This document shows, piece after piece, positions 22,990-34,491 of a stretch of DNA of 64,000 nt. Under the pieces are notes generated by a model, which did no database searches, was not told the origin of the DNA, and saw only the letters and a list, made by a program, of their open reading frames with translations. Every line of letters begins with the position of its first letter. Within the stretch, counting starts at the first letter, position 1. This DNA is from Ligustrum vulgare (taxonomy: Eukaryota; Streptophyta; Magnoliopsida; Lamiales; Oleaceae), in NCBI GenBank assembly GCA_963555705.1, contig OY743189.1, forward strand, positions 3,861,501 to 3,925,500. The letters run 5' to 3'. Position numbers and translations under genes: made by a program.

Positions 22990-23992
22990 ATCCTCAGCTA
23001 CATCCAAAGCAAATACTCAAGCTTTCCCTCCCTTATTCTGATCCGAGTTCTTCTTCTGATTGGAACCTTGTGTAGATTGAGCCCTACAATCATTTGCCAA
23101 ATGGCCTGACTGACCACATCTATAGTTGACTCCCTTACCAAAAAGATACACTCCCTTGTGCGATTACTGGCACTTAGGGACGGGTGGAGTGTAAATTGGT
23201 CACTTGTCCTCCTGTTGGTCATGGATTTAGCCTCTTATTAGATTCTTGATTTCTATTCTAATTCTGAATGTGATTCGAACCTTGCCACTTTCTCTTACCC
23301 TGATATTCCTGCTCATTTTGATTACCTTGGTTCCCAACTTTTACACCAGCATGGGCTACTGCTTGAGCCTTCTTCACTACTTCTCTATATGTTGGCAGCT
23401 CATGAGAACTGACAATCTGTCTAACATCCGAACGTAGACCCCTTTCAAATCGATGTGCCATTTTAATTTTAGTCCCCACCAGGTGTGGAGCATATCGGAA
23501 CAATTCTTCAAGTTTTCTCTCATATTCGGCTATATCCATATCACCCTGAACTGAATGTAGAAACTCAGACTCCTTATGATCTCTGAGGGCTTGCAGGGAA
23601 AATTTAACCCTAATTTCAGCTTTGAATTCATCCCAACTTAGAGCTGTTTGCTATTCTGTAGTCCTGGTCTGGGTTACAGATTCCCACCAGAAGCTGGCTC
23701 TACCGACTAACATGAGTTTTGCGAAAATGACCTTTCTGTCCTTAGGGCATGAAATGTATCTGACTATCTTCCCAATAGTCTAAAGCCATTCTTCAACAGT
23801 TAAGGGGTCATTACCAACATCGAAAGTAGGTGGACGATACCTTAGAAGTCGTTCAATAATCGGGACTGTGGATCCAGTTGGGGCTTCCCTTAGTTCCTGG
23901 ACAGCTTGGAGTAAGTTCTTGATTATAATAGACTTGGTCGTAGGGCTTTGTCCTGGAGTGGTTTGGTCATTTCTGTTTGCGCGTCGAGACAT
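22990..23992 (-). pseudogene. gag: E gag
   Basis: Starts at ATG 23992 (MSRRANRNDQTTPGQSP). A proline-rich lead and PTFDVGNDPLTVEEWL precede the capsid-like part (FAKLMLVGRASFWWES, EFLHSVQGDMDIAEYERKLEELFRYAP, MAHRFERGLRSDVRQIV) from about 23760 to 23400. A zinc-knuckle remnant CGQSGHLANDC lies near 23110-23070 with its first Cys lost. Stops at about 23778 and 23660 and a frameshift near 23230. The order gag-PR-RT-RNase H-INT continues below. Confidence 0.75.
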
Positions 23993-24077
23993 TTTCTTTT
24001 ATCAAATGAAACAAATATGTTTATTATTTCTTGATAGGAAAATTATACTTTAAGTATTTCATACATTTAACTCCAAC

Positions 24078-24910
24078 TAGGGATGGCAACGGGGCGGGGT
24101 CAGGTTGGCGTGCCCCACGACCTATCCCACCTCGCCTCGATTTTTTACCCCAGATCCGCCCCCTGCCTCACTTAAAAGCTGATCAGGGCGGGATGGGGAG
24201 GAACGCAGGGCATTGCAGGGTGACAAATCTCCCCATTTAGTGAACCACTTATATTAGCAGGGATTCATAAACTAAAATTATTTCTTATTGCATCAAAGCT
24301 AGTTAGTTGAATGCCACAAAATTGAAAATTATATCTTTAATACTAAAAAATATGTTCTTACTTTCATCACACCTGTAATGAGTTGATTAAAGCCTTATTT
24401 TGTCGGAAAAAGAATTAGTGAAAGTAATGATGGCAAGAACAAACTTTGTTATGACGAGAAATACATGGGGCATGTCAATTTTGGGATGAAGGCAGCTAAA
24501 AAATATGTTCTTTCTTCCATCAGAACCTGAATTATTTATTCAGAGCCTATAGACCATAAGACCGGTTCATCAAAGATATTTTCATCTTATATCTCAAAAG
24601 CTAACTTATCCTCTATTGAAGAATTTTTTTAGGAAAATAATACGACGAGTTTGACATTGAAAGCAGTTACAAATTCATTTAGAAATCTTGAATTTGTTGG
24701 CAATAGTAGGATGTGTTCTAAATTGGAGAACGGGGCACACGGGGTGAGCGGGTCGGGTCGGGGAAAAAAATCCCCGCCCGACGACAAACGGGGCACAACT
24801 TTTCTACCTCGTATCCGCCCCCACCACCCCGTTTATGCAGGGCGGTTCTTCCCCTAGCGGGGTGGGGCTTCGCGGGTCTCGATTTTTCGCAGTTTATTTT
24901 GCCATCCCTA
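24078..24910 (+). mobile_element. hAT-like non-autonomous DNA transposon
   Basis: 833 bp with 12-bp perfect terminal inverted repeats TAGGGATGGCAA and an 8-bp TSD ACTCCAAC (24070-24077 and 24911-24918), diagnostic of the hAT superfamily. GC-rich subterminal blocks (GGGGCGGGG, CGGGTCGGG, CCCCGCCC) flank an AT-rich middle. No transposase frame. It sits in the leader of E, just before gag. Strand is arbitrary. Confidence 0.9.
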
Positions 24911-24918
24911 ACTCCAAC

Positions 24919-25775
24919 AAATGATAAAATGCAATTCTTAAAATAAATCTCTTTTATTGATAATTGAATTCCTTTTAATGAGGATACAATGTTATAATTG
25001 CAAGAAAAATGCTGAAAAAGGGAAGGAATTGCTAAAACATCTATTTCTAGTCCTACTATTTGTGACCATTGACGAAGATAGATCTGGGCATACCAAGTGT
25101 ATAGTTCAGGGCATCTGGGGTAGCACTTGGTGTATTTGGGAAGTAATCTGGTGAATATGCAGCATAACCTTGTGAACCAGGTGTGTATGCCGGACTCAGC
25201 GTCAGGTATCTCATTTGGCTATTCTTTATTATCTGATTTGGCTATCATTTCTGGTGCTGGTGCTGGTGTTTGAAAGTGGTCCCAAAGCATCTTAAATTTA
25301 TCATAAACTGTCTTGAAGCTTACATTTTCTCCTTGATGTCTCTTTATATCGGCATAAAACTCGTTCTCTTGGTTTCACTCGTCATCTAGGAAGGTTGATA
25401 AAAAGTGGCCAATATATTGAACGCTAGTTGTCCTAAAGTAACTCTTTATTGCATCATCGCAGGCGATGCAACATGTTCAAGTATTTATTTGTAGTGCCCC
25501 CTTTTGAAAGATAAGTAGTTTGAGGACCTTCGATCCAATATTCTTTGTTGTTTCCTTGTAAAATGTGCCATGTCTAAAATAATTATGCAAAGTCCAGTTA
25601 GGGTTCTTTAACTTCTTTTCAAAATTCAAGAACGAAAATATTATGAAATTATTCTTTAAATCATACTATTAATTATTCCATTTCTTAATGCGAACCCCTT
25701 TGGTGTTTTGACCAAAAATTTTCACAATAATTTATTACCAACCCAAGAAAGCTAAAATGGTAAAACAACACCTTC
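24919..25775 (-). other. Unassigned stretch with coding-like minus-strand fragments
   Basis: Minus-strand pieces read like decayed protein: HGTFYKETTKNIGSKVLKLL (about 25580-25510), a segment with CCIACDDAIKSYFRTTSVQYIGH (about 25480-25405), and DKFKMLWDHFQTPAPAPEMI (about 25305-25240). They are separated by stops. I do not recognise the family. It lies between E's gag and an E-like solo LTR, so it could be E leader, part of the I element's LTR, or a captured gene piece. Confidence 0.3.
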
Positions 25776-25780
25776 ACCCA

Positions 25781-26866
25781 CGTAACACCCCGGATTCCGT
25801 GAAACCCGGAACGACACATCGTTATTTAAAAACTCACTTTCGAATGGAAATTTATTGCTGGAAAAACTAAATTTCAAACATCACAATTTTTGATTTAAAA
25901 TTTGTGACGATTACTCAAATATAAATAATTAATTTGGAGAAATTCATGAAATTCTAAATCTTGACACAATGAAATAATGAAATTCATAAAACACGACTTT
26001 AAAAATCATTTCTATTAATGATTTTCTATTACTGCCCATCATTTGCTTCCTTCTCCGAAATCTGCAAAAATTGTTAAAACAACGGGTGAGCGTTTCAAAA
26101 ACAAATACTCAGTAGAGTCATCGTCAATAATTAATTTATAGAATAATTGAACACGTAGTTATGCGAAAATACAGTGACGTTCTCTTCTTGGTCATAAGCA
26201 TATAAGTTATGACATGCATAACACAAAATTCTCAATGGTTAGAAGAAATTGTGAAATGAGTAGGGAACGGGGGTTACACTGGTTTGGACTCCTCTTTTGG
26301 TAAGTTAGGGCAGTGCGTTGATTTAGGTTTAGAGGTGGTAATTTAAGTTATATCAATGGCTAGAAGAAATTGTGGAATAATTTAGGATGTGTGAATTTGG
26401 TTAAGGGAAGATGCTGGCATGAAAGATGAAGATGGCAAGATGAAAGGAATTTTCTAAATTGAGTTTACGTCAAGATGTGGTTGATTGGTTTGAATTAGGC
26501 TGAGATTAAGAATTTTGGGAAAAATGAATGAAATCTTGCTGTAATTAAAACATTGAAATGTGAGGGAATGTTTGAACACATAATCATAAAATGGGCTTAA
26601 AATTTGAATTGGGTTTAAGTGCATTTGAGACTTGGGCTTAAAATTTTGGGCCTAAAATAATTAAAACTTGGACTTAAGATATAAATGGGGACCTTGAAAT
26701 ATTTTAATAAAACTCGGAATTTGATTATCATTAAAATAAATTAATAAATTTAATTTCATATAATTATGGCTAGACAAATACTCTTTTAAAATAAATGGGA
26801 GAAGTCGTAGCGACACACCTTTAAAATATTTTATTTAAAAGTAACGAAATTTTTTTGGTTTCTACA
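25781..26866 (-). mobile_element. Solo LTR related to family E (1.09 kb)
   Basis: The minus strand runs from TGTAGAAACCAAAAAAATTTC (26866) to CCGGGGTGTTACG (25781); the terminal CA is mutated to CG. The 5-bp TSD ACCCA lies at 25776-25780 and 26867-26871. It is about half the length of the other E-type LTRs and is likely internally deleted or a related subfamily. Confidence 0.75.
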
Positions 26867-26871
26867 ACCCA

Positions 26872-27554
26872 AGGTTGATCTAGCCAAAACGCAAAGGTTA
26901 AAAAACCTAGCCCAATTGATAGAAAAAAACAAATTTCAAAGTGGTGGAATTAAATAACAACACAAGAATAATATACTCAAAATATAGTTATTTAATTTCC
27001 AAAGATTACATGATAAAAAGAACAAGACCTTACACAAAGGAGTCTCTAAAGACCAAGCCACAATGAACAAACAAATTATCCTAGGGTTTGAGAAAGAAGT
27101 GTAATTTATAGTACAAATTGGGGAAAAAGAAGGAAATTGAAAAAATATATAAAAAAAACCCCGTGTTTTTGAATTCTGTAACTTTCGGTCGACCGACTGA
27201 TCGACCGAAAGTAATTTTGGTCAATCAGTCGGTCGACCGAAAGTAAACTTTCAGTTGAATGACGCTAAGCCAAAAGCAACTGAGGCTGCACCCAAAACTC
27301 TCTGCAGACTTTCAGTCGACCGGAGTGACTTTCGGTCGACCAAAAGTCATTGGACCTCCAAAATGAGCCAATTGACTTTGGTCATGTTTTTTTCAACGTG
27401 GGCTTGATTTTGAAGCTTGTAAATGAGTCCCGCCATCGATTCTTGGTTCTCTTGGGCCTCGGATCTCGTCATTTAGTCGACCAGCATGTGCATCGAGATT
27501 TTCCTAGAGCTCACTAGCATGTGTTTCGATGTTGGGCTTTCAAGGATCTCATCA
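26872..27554 (-). repeat. I element 3' LTR (minus strand, left end unclear)
   Basis: Starts on the minus strand with TGATGAGATCCTTG at 27554, directly after the purine run AAGAGGGAGGGA. It contains the GTCGAC palindromes (27181-27345), a TATA-like TATAAATTA near 27105 and a T-rich leader. The first 80 bp match 31074-30994, the 5' LTR start. The LTR continues past the solo LTR to the left, but I could not place its end. Confidence 0.65.
27181..27345. repeat. ACTTTCGGTCGACCGAAAGT-type palindromes in the I LTR
   Basis: Core GTCGAC at 27188, 27232, 27315 and 27335, with a variant ATCGAC at 27200, each in an ACTTTCGGTCGACCGA context. The last two are 20 bp apart. It lies upstream of the TATA-like box on the LTR's own strand, the same relative place as the CGGCCG array of A/B/H. 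Confidence 0.75.
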
Positions 27555-27698
27555 TTCCCTCCCTCTTGAAAAGTATACGACCTCGAATCTTGATCGCAGG
27601 CATTGCCGTGTAATTCATTGACCTCTGATCTTGTAATGTGGCCAACGGGAAGGTGTAGCGAGACTCAGCTTTCTCGATTCTCATCATCCTCCCCTTCT
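27555..27698 (-). repeat. Duplicated polypurine/LTR border of I
   Basis: On the minus strand, a GATTCGAGGTC(A) motif, purine run and TGATGAGA LTR start occur twice: outer run GAAGGGGAGGA with TGATGAGAATCG from 27686, and inner run AAGAGGGAGGGA with TGATGAGATCC from 27554. The borders are 132 bp apart. This matches the double border of family B. Confidence 0.65.
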
Positions 27699-29129
27699 CG
27701 AGAAGGATTTGACCTCGAATCATTACCCACATTAAAATGAGAAAAATTAGAAACATTAAATGTAACTGATTTTTTATACTTACCGGGTAAGATCAGTTTG
27801 TAGGCGTTGTCTTTAATTTTCTCCAAAGCTTGGAATGAGGCATTGCCAAGGAGTTGGAATTTGGATTTTCTTTGATTGGGAACCCGCTCTTTTTTCAAAA
27901 GGAAACATTTGCAGCTACTTAGATCAAATATGATGCACCCACCTAAGCTAGCATTTTCATCCACAAGCAAATGAATCGAACTCATAAGAGTTAATGGGTT
28001 AAAGTCATAAACAACGTCACGCGGAGCAAATTTGCTAAAAGAATGATCAATTATGTTCCTAGCAAATTTAACAAAAAGTAGACCTTCTCCTCAACTTGTT
28101 AGGTCGCTTTCATGCAAATGCACTACTTCCTACAAGAAAAGATTAGCTATATTGATAGCATTGTTGGTTTCATGACATGCAATCAAATGTGACATTTTAA
28201 TATTTCTACCAACAATCACAAAAATAACATCATTTTTGTTCTTTGATCTAAGTAAACCCAATATAAAATTCAAAGAAATATCAATACAAGGTTTACTAGG
28301 GGTGGCAATGGTGTGCATAAAGCTTGAAGCAAATACTTAGACTCTGCCCTGTTGCACGTGATGTATGTACTACGAATATAAATATGCACAATACCAACTT
28401 TCATTTTAGATCAATGAGAATGTTCACTTAACAAAGTAAAGGTCCCCTTAATCCCCCGATGTCCTATCAAGCACCCCATGTGTCTCTCTTACTTTCAACT
28501 CCCGCATAGGACATTTAGGAACATATAACCTAATTTCCCAAAATAAATAATCATCATACTTAAGGAACCTATCAAGGTCCTTCTCACCACATGATTCAAA
28601 CATGATAGACAATTTTGGGCTATTAGCATGCATGCTCTTAACATATTCAAAACAAAAGAATTTGACACTTAGAGAGGTTAGAAGTAAAGTTCCTTTTACA
28701 TTAAAATATTCAATTAAAACTCCCCCATGGACTCTCCTAACTAGCAATTCTTTTATAGGGAAAATGGGTACATCAAGCTTGTTTTCACAAAATAGGAATT
28801 CATTATGATTGTTTTCGCAAAATAGGAGGTCATCATGCTCATGAAATTTATCAAGTACAACATTTTCACAAGCCAACAATATACTGCCAAATCTACATCA
28901 ATGTCATACAACCCTATAATATATTCAAAACACAATAACCGTGAATTCAAAGAAGTGTTCCTGCATACCTCCTAGATAATGCATCGGGTATTACATTTTC
29001 TTTACCTCGATTGTACTTGTTGTTGTAGGAAAATGTTTCCATGAATTTCTTCCACACGGCATGCTTTTGGAGTTCCTTGTTGCTTTGATAAGTCGGCCTC
29101 ACAATTTCCTGCAACAAAGGAGTTTCCAA
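27699..29129 (-). pseudogene. pol: I element: RNase H end and integrase, fragmented
   Basis: From right to left: YNRGKENVIPDALSRRY (RNase H end, about 29010-28960), a tether with FCFEYVKSMHANS, MRELKVRETHG (zinc-finger start), then PCIDISLNFILGL (about 28290-28250), where the first catalytic Asp region reads LNF rather than MDF. IVGRNIKMSHLIACHETNNAINIA follows. The C-terminus is at 27985-27690: RVPNQRKSKFQLLGNASFQALEKI, then LPGKYKKSVTFNVSNFS and DSRSNPSREGEDD over the polypurine tract. The second and third catalytic residues lie in the gap at 28000-28130 and are not seen. Many stops. Same pol group as A and H. Confidence 0.7.
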
Positions 29130-29469
29130 ACTAGTGAGGGATTGTTAGAGTATTCAAGTGAAAAGAATATTTTTGTGTTATCTCTTCTCTCATTTTCTTT
29201 TGTAGAACTTTTCACTCCCTCTCCTTTTTATAAGGTAGAAACCTCAACTCTTGGTTCTTCCCTCACCTCTTCTTTTTCTGGAGTCATGGCTCCAACCCTC
29301 ATTCCTCACATTTTTCTAGGGTCGTGGCCTCAACTCTTTCTTTTTCATTTGACCTCACTTTTGTTTCGTCCTCAATTTTCTCAATAGAATTTTCTTTTGC
29401 TTTCCTATTTTCCCTTTCTTCATCAAACTCCTTTTTAAGCTTCATTTGATCTTATATACTTCCTCTAAA

Positions 29470-30583
29470 CTAAAAGGTAGGAGAACCACCTTTTTTTCCA
29501 TTCAATCGGAAGCTATACCGGTTCTTTTTTGTATCATATTTCACACTCCTATCACCTTGCCAAGGTTTTCCCAAAATTAGGTGAGTAGTTTGCATGAAAA
29601 CTACATCACATAGTACTTGATCACTATAGATTCGTATATTGAAGTTAAGAAAAACTTGTTCACTCACCCTCACCTCCCTATAGCCATTCAACCTTTACAA
29701 TATATAAGGACTAGGATGCTTCATTACCCGTAATCCCAATTTCTCCACCATACTAGCACTCACCAAATTAGTGCCACTTTCCTCATCTATAATGAGACTA
29801 CATGTCTTATCCCCCACAAGGCACCTAGTGTAGAAAGTATTTTCTTCATACTTCTCCATCTCATTAGTATGGGCCAAATATGTTGGTGGCCTAACATTCA
29901 TCCCCAACTCTTCCTTCTCACTCTCACTCCTCCCATGAGATGATGGAATTTTCATTTTCACACTATCAATACTCCCATCCACTCCATATCTACTCCTATC
30001 AACCCATTCTTCTCTTCTTCTACCAATTCTCCAATTTTGTTCTCCATCCCCATCATTTGCCAAAACATCCTTTTCGTTTCTCCTTGGCTCCTCCCCACTT
30101 GTTCCTAATCTCTCCAAATTTACACTACCAATATTTTCATTAACTCCATCTCTACCTCGATGATCTCCTAGGTGACATTGGTCAAATCCCCTATAATGCA
30201 TCTCTCCTCTTTTCCTATCCATTCTCCCATTTTGCTCCCTACTCCCATCACTATGCAAAACATTCCCAAATTTATCCCTCAATCTTCTCCTAACATCCCA
30301 TCTTCCTCTATCACTCCTAATTGATGTGCTCTCCCTTCTTGTTCCTAATCTCTCCAACCTTCCCCCCAATATCTTCCATTTGTCTTGTGAAAGTGGTTGA
30401 AAGAGTTTGAAACCTATCTAGCAAATTTTGAGTTTGAGCATTGGAATTTTGCCCACTTTGAGTATTGAATTTTGACATGATGTGCAAGTGTGGTAGTGTC
30501 TTCAAAAGTAATATTTTCTCTCGTGTTTCACGAAAGATAGGCTTTTTCCCTATAATGAGCTCACCACTCTTGCTTTTTTTCAC
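29470..30583 (-). pseudogene. I element: gag remnant and protease
   Basis: Gag remnant from ATG 30477 (MSKFNTQSGQ), shifted at about 30330, then an Arg/Asp-rich stretch (30369-29980). The protease reads CSLIIDEESGTNLVSASMVEKLGL (about 29795-29740) where this group normally has DGGSCTN, so the active site is lost. VCVDVVFMQTTHLILGKPWQ-like second half (LCDVVFMQTTHLILGKPW) is at 29610-29560. The RT between protease and RNase H (about 29130-29470) is deleted. A gag start MSKF is shared with family B. Confidence 0.65.
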
Positions 30584-30993
30584 TCAAAACTTCCTTTCTC
30601 AAGTTCTCCAAGGAAGGCAACTAGACCAAGACAAATTAATCCTTGTGAAGTCAAAAACCATAAACAAGCAAGAAGGAATTTAGAACAAGTAGACACAATA
30701 GTAAGTGAAATTTCTTTGCTTGCTATTATATAAGAAAATTGAGATTTGAATTTATGGGATTGGTTTTCAAAGGTACAATCACAATAAGCTAGATAAAGGA
30801 ACAAGTAGTCAACCAAGAATGTGTTTGGTGTTTGAAAAGTAGGATTTAATGTGAAAGTTCTCCTTGAGGAATTTTGTCAAACACTTTGTGTGGTTACTTT
30901 GGATAGTGTAGAATTTAAAGTGTATGGCTATTTGATAACCTCAACAACTCAAATGATGATAACAACAAACTACCCAAGATGTAAGAAATCATA
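30584..30993. other. I leader region, nothing recognised
   Basis: AT-rich sequence between the gag remnant and the 80-bp LTR start at 30994-31074. No primer-binding site found, so most of the 5' LTR and the site were probably deleted. Confidence 0.4.
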
Positions 30994-31074
30994 TGGTCGA
31001 TTGGCACGAGCATCAAGATTTGACTAGGGCCCACTAGAACGTGTTTCGATATTTGGCTTTCTTGGATCTCATCA
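30994..31074 (-). repeat. I 5' LTR remnant (81 bp)
   Basis: The minus strand starts TGATGAGATCCAAGAAAGCC at 31074 and matches 27554-27475 with scattered changes. Homology then stops. It marks the right end of the I insertion in E's leader. Confidence 0.6.
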
Positions 31075-31336
31075 ATTATGCTCAAAAAACTCATCTTTCT
31101 TTCTCTTCTTTTCTTTCTAATTCGGATATGATTTCTTTCTCTTTCTTCTAAGTCTCATAAATCATTAAAATAGGTATCCAGAAAAAAATAAAATAACGTT
31201 AAACTTCATAAACTTCTTTACCTCGGAGTTGGCGAATCGAATGATGACTGTGGCAAATTTAATAATAATTAAATAATATAAAATGTTTCTTAATTTTTTT
31301 TAAAATTTTGCCAGTCTATCTACAGAAAGGTAGACT

Positions 31337-31349
31337 GGCTCCGATACCA
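31337..31349 (-). promoter_or_regulatory. Primer-binding site of E
   Basis: The minus strand reads TGGTATCGGAGCC three bases after the LTR end GGGGTGTCACA (31353). It has one change from the usual initiator tRNA-Met complement. It confirms that 31353-61450 is the 5' LTR. Confidence 0.8.
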
Positions 31350-31352
31350 CGT

Positions 31353-33366
31353 TGTGACACCCCGAGTTCTAAGTACTCGGTTCGTCATGTCATCGTCTCA
31401 TCTAACTTTTAAAATAACGATTTAAGTGGAAGAATAATAATTTTTTTTCATACTTGGCAACATTTAAATAAAAATCAAACATTAAATAAAATTTAATAAT
31501 TTGGAATTTCTTGGAATAACAACTCAAAAGAAATCTTTCAGTAAAGGTATAAAATTTGCTAACATTCTAAAATTAAATATGAATAAAATAAAATTTCTAT
31601 TATTTAATTATTATTGCCACCACGTCCATCATGCTCCTCCATCTCCGAAATCTGCAAATATTCATTAAAAACGAATAAGCATTTCATAGAAATACTCATT
31701 AGACTTATCACCAATAATTAATTTACAGAATAATTGAACACATAATTATTCAATTTATACAGGGATATCATCATCATAATCATATGCTCTTTTATTTTTA
31801 AAAATCAAAGGCTCTTTAAAAACATAGGTTTTGGGTAGTCTCGCCTCATACATTAAAACGCGTAAGTTATGCATAACAACATATCATAAGAGATAATCTC
31901 GTCTCTTCTCTTCTCATGCATTTAAGCATATAAGTTATGACAAGTATAACAACATCATAATCTCATCTCATTCAATAAATGCATAAAAATCAAGTAAAAT
32001 CACATAATACGTGCAATTATAATTTAAACTAATTAGTGGGGGAGAGTCTACCTTAATTTCTCAAGTTTGGAAGTTGACTAGGAATAATCACTTTATTCTT
32101 CTAAATCTCCAAACGCTTCATTTAGCCAATAAGTAAATTAGTCTAAATTAGTATTTTGGAATTTAAAGTTTTAAAACGAATTTAAAAGTTCAGGGATTAA
32201 ATTGAAAATCTAAAATAATTCATCTGAAAAGAGTTGGGCTAAAACATTTCAGAAATCTTGGGGATTGAAATCATGAATTTTAAAACTAAGGGCTAAACTT
32301 AAAACAATGCAGGGACTAAATTAAGCACTTTTAAAACTTCGGGCTTAAGAAGAAAAATTTTTAAAATCAAAATATATAAAATCCTTCTCTCTTTATAACT
32401 CGACCGAGACAGAAGAGGAGGAATAGATGGCGATCGACGACGACAGAGTGCCGGCATCTCACTCCCGCGGTGATGCCGCCATCACGTGGCAGCAACAATG
32501 GTGGGTGGAGGGGGGGGGGCGAGCGAAGGAGAGTTAGGCAGATTTTGGTAAAAAATCGAGAATAACTGATGTTTTTTTTGGCTTTTGGGGGTGTGGTTTC
32601 TGGCCAAAAACCCGGTGAACATGGGTCCAACGGTCAAGGTAGGTATTATAGATTTTGTTATTTCTTGGGTTTCTTTGATTTTCTTGGGTTGGACAAACGC
32701 GATTTGATGTGATGCCGTGGTGCTTGAGATTGGTGTTTGTGTGTGGTGATTGTATGGGCTGAAGGCAGTGTGATCATGGTTCGAAGCTCGGTTCTTGGGG
32801 CAATGGTGGTTCGAAGTTGGCAGGTTGTAGTGATGCTCGATTATTGTGGCGGTGGCGGTTCTTGGCATTGGACTAGGGCTTTAGATTGATAGCTGGTTGG
32901 GAGAGTTCTAGGTTGGGTAGATTGATGATGGTTATGGTGGTTCTTGGTTGGTGCGGTGGTGTTAGTCGTGAAGGCAATGGAGTTGGTGGCCAGTTTCTTG
33001 TGGTTGGATTGATGGGGCGGTGAGGGAGGTGGTGGAGGCTCGGCTGGTTGTGAAAATCGGATGATAAGCAAAAATCGATTGAGAATTATACATGATGTTT
33101 CTGCTGGGTTGTGTCGTGAGAGAAAGAAAACCGATTGGGGTTGATATATATATATATGTATACAATGCTTAGTAGATATGAAGTATTGTGGTTAGAATGA
33201 AATTGGGATAAGGTTGGATATGAAAAAATATTTGTATTGGAATAGAATTGTATTGTAGTAGTAAGGTTTTGTAAAGTTTTCCTAATGCGATAATAATTGT
33301 ATTAGAAGAATAATTTTGAAAAATAAATAAATTGTAATTTGATTTAAATAAATTTGGAATTAAAAC
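31353..33366 (-). repeat. E 5' LTR, downstream part
   Basis: Matches 7495-12222 minus its insertion. It is interrupted at 33366 by G (TSD AAAAC at 33362-33366 and 61261-61265) and continues at 61266-61450. Confidence 0.85.
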
Positions 33367-34052
33367 AGTTGATCACAAAATCCAGCTGGACCTTGAACCA
33401 ACAAATTTCAGCTCCTCCCTCTTGAACAACGTGGATCTCCTGCGCACTGTGACAAACAATCAGTTTGCAAAGGGGGTCGAGGTGGTTCCCGTTTGCACTC
33501 CGATGCCAAAGTCAGTGCTCATTTCCAGCAAATATAAATTGGGTGCGGGAAATATAAGTGTGTAAAAGAGAGAAAGGGGAGTGAGAGTAAAATATTCAGT
33601 TAAGAGAGGTCAAAATGATAACCCTTTACCAGGCGGGAGGAGTGCTCTATTTATAGGGGAACTTATAATCTTGGATGGCGACACGTGGTAGATTTTACAC
33701 GTGTATTTACCCTAGCAGTTGAAGAGGAAAATCTTGCTTTTTTACAGTAATCATTGCTACGTTTGGTAGGGGATGGGCGGCTGTCACTTTTTGTAAAGGC
33801 GGTGTCGCATTTTTGACTTCATCCGTTATCCCATCACTCATCTGTGGCGTCAACATAAAGCACATCGGCTAAACGTAAAGCACATAGGCTAAACATAAAT
33901 TAGTTCGGCCAAAGAAATTCACGTGCTATTCTACCTCGGCAATTGGCCCAAGGTGATGCCCTAGAATTTAATCGTGGGCTAAGGTCCATTTGACCCCTAT
34001 TGGGCTTTCGTTGGTGGTTCAACGTACTATGTTTTTGGGCACAGTCTCAACA
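33367..34052 (-). repeat. G 3' LTR (686 bp)
   Basis: The minus strand starts TGTTGAGACTGTGCCC at 34052 and ends GATTTTGTGATCAACT at 33367; the last base of the usual CA is mutated. TATA box CTATAAATAG at 33647-33656. The purine run TTTGAGGGACTAG precedes it on the minus strand. It matches 60568-61260. Confidence 0.9.
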
Positions 34053-34486
34053 CTAGTCCCTCAAATCCGATGTGGTCATTCATGGGCGGATTGAATTTGT
34101 CATAGTTTCGCAGCAATAATTTTGTTCAAGTTTCGTCATTTGTTATATCCAATATTTTGTAATTATTACACCATCCGCTTGCTAGGAGTCACTATGTAGC
34201 GCGGAGATTTTAAGGTTAGGAATGACATTCCTTATGGAAAGTTTGGATTCAGAGTATAGCCGACCTCCTACTTCGGCTTTTCCCTCCTAAGCGAAGGTTG
34301 GGATCGCACTAGCACGTTTCTTAGGCGGCGTATTTAATAAAAAGGGGCCACTGATATTGGTTCCTAAGAAATATAAAAGGTGATGGGAGTGATATTTTTA
34401 CCGCGCGTGGCACTCACTCTGGTAGTTGAACGGTTTCATCCCTTCCTCCGACAGCTGGCGCTTTGATTAGCCCATTCCCCAAGAGG
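34053..34486. other. G 3' untranslated region, no gene seen
   Basis: Non-coding sequence between G's 3' LTR and the B2 insertion. It joins 37012 after removal of B2, so together they form the upstream region of the antisense ORF. Confidence 0.6.
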
Positions 34487-34491
34487 CGTGG

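Noticed and set aside
11519..33165. Similar minus-strand ORFs (about 90 codons) at 11519-11797 and 32841-33165
   Set aside because: They are the same part of two E LTR copies, Pro-rich and frame-shifted between copies. Homology is that of the LTR, not of a protein.
33367..34052. Start of G as a clean TG...CA LTR
   Set aside because: The outer base is mutated (A instead of T on the plus strand at 33367). I kept it as the LTR end because the TSD AAAAC and the mate LTR fit.
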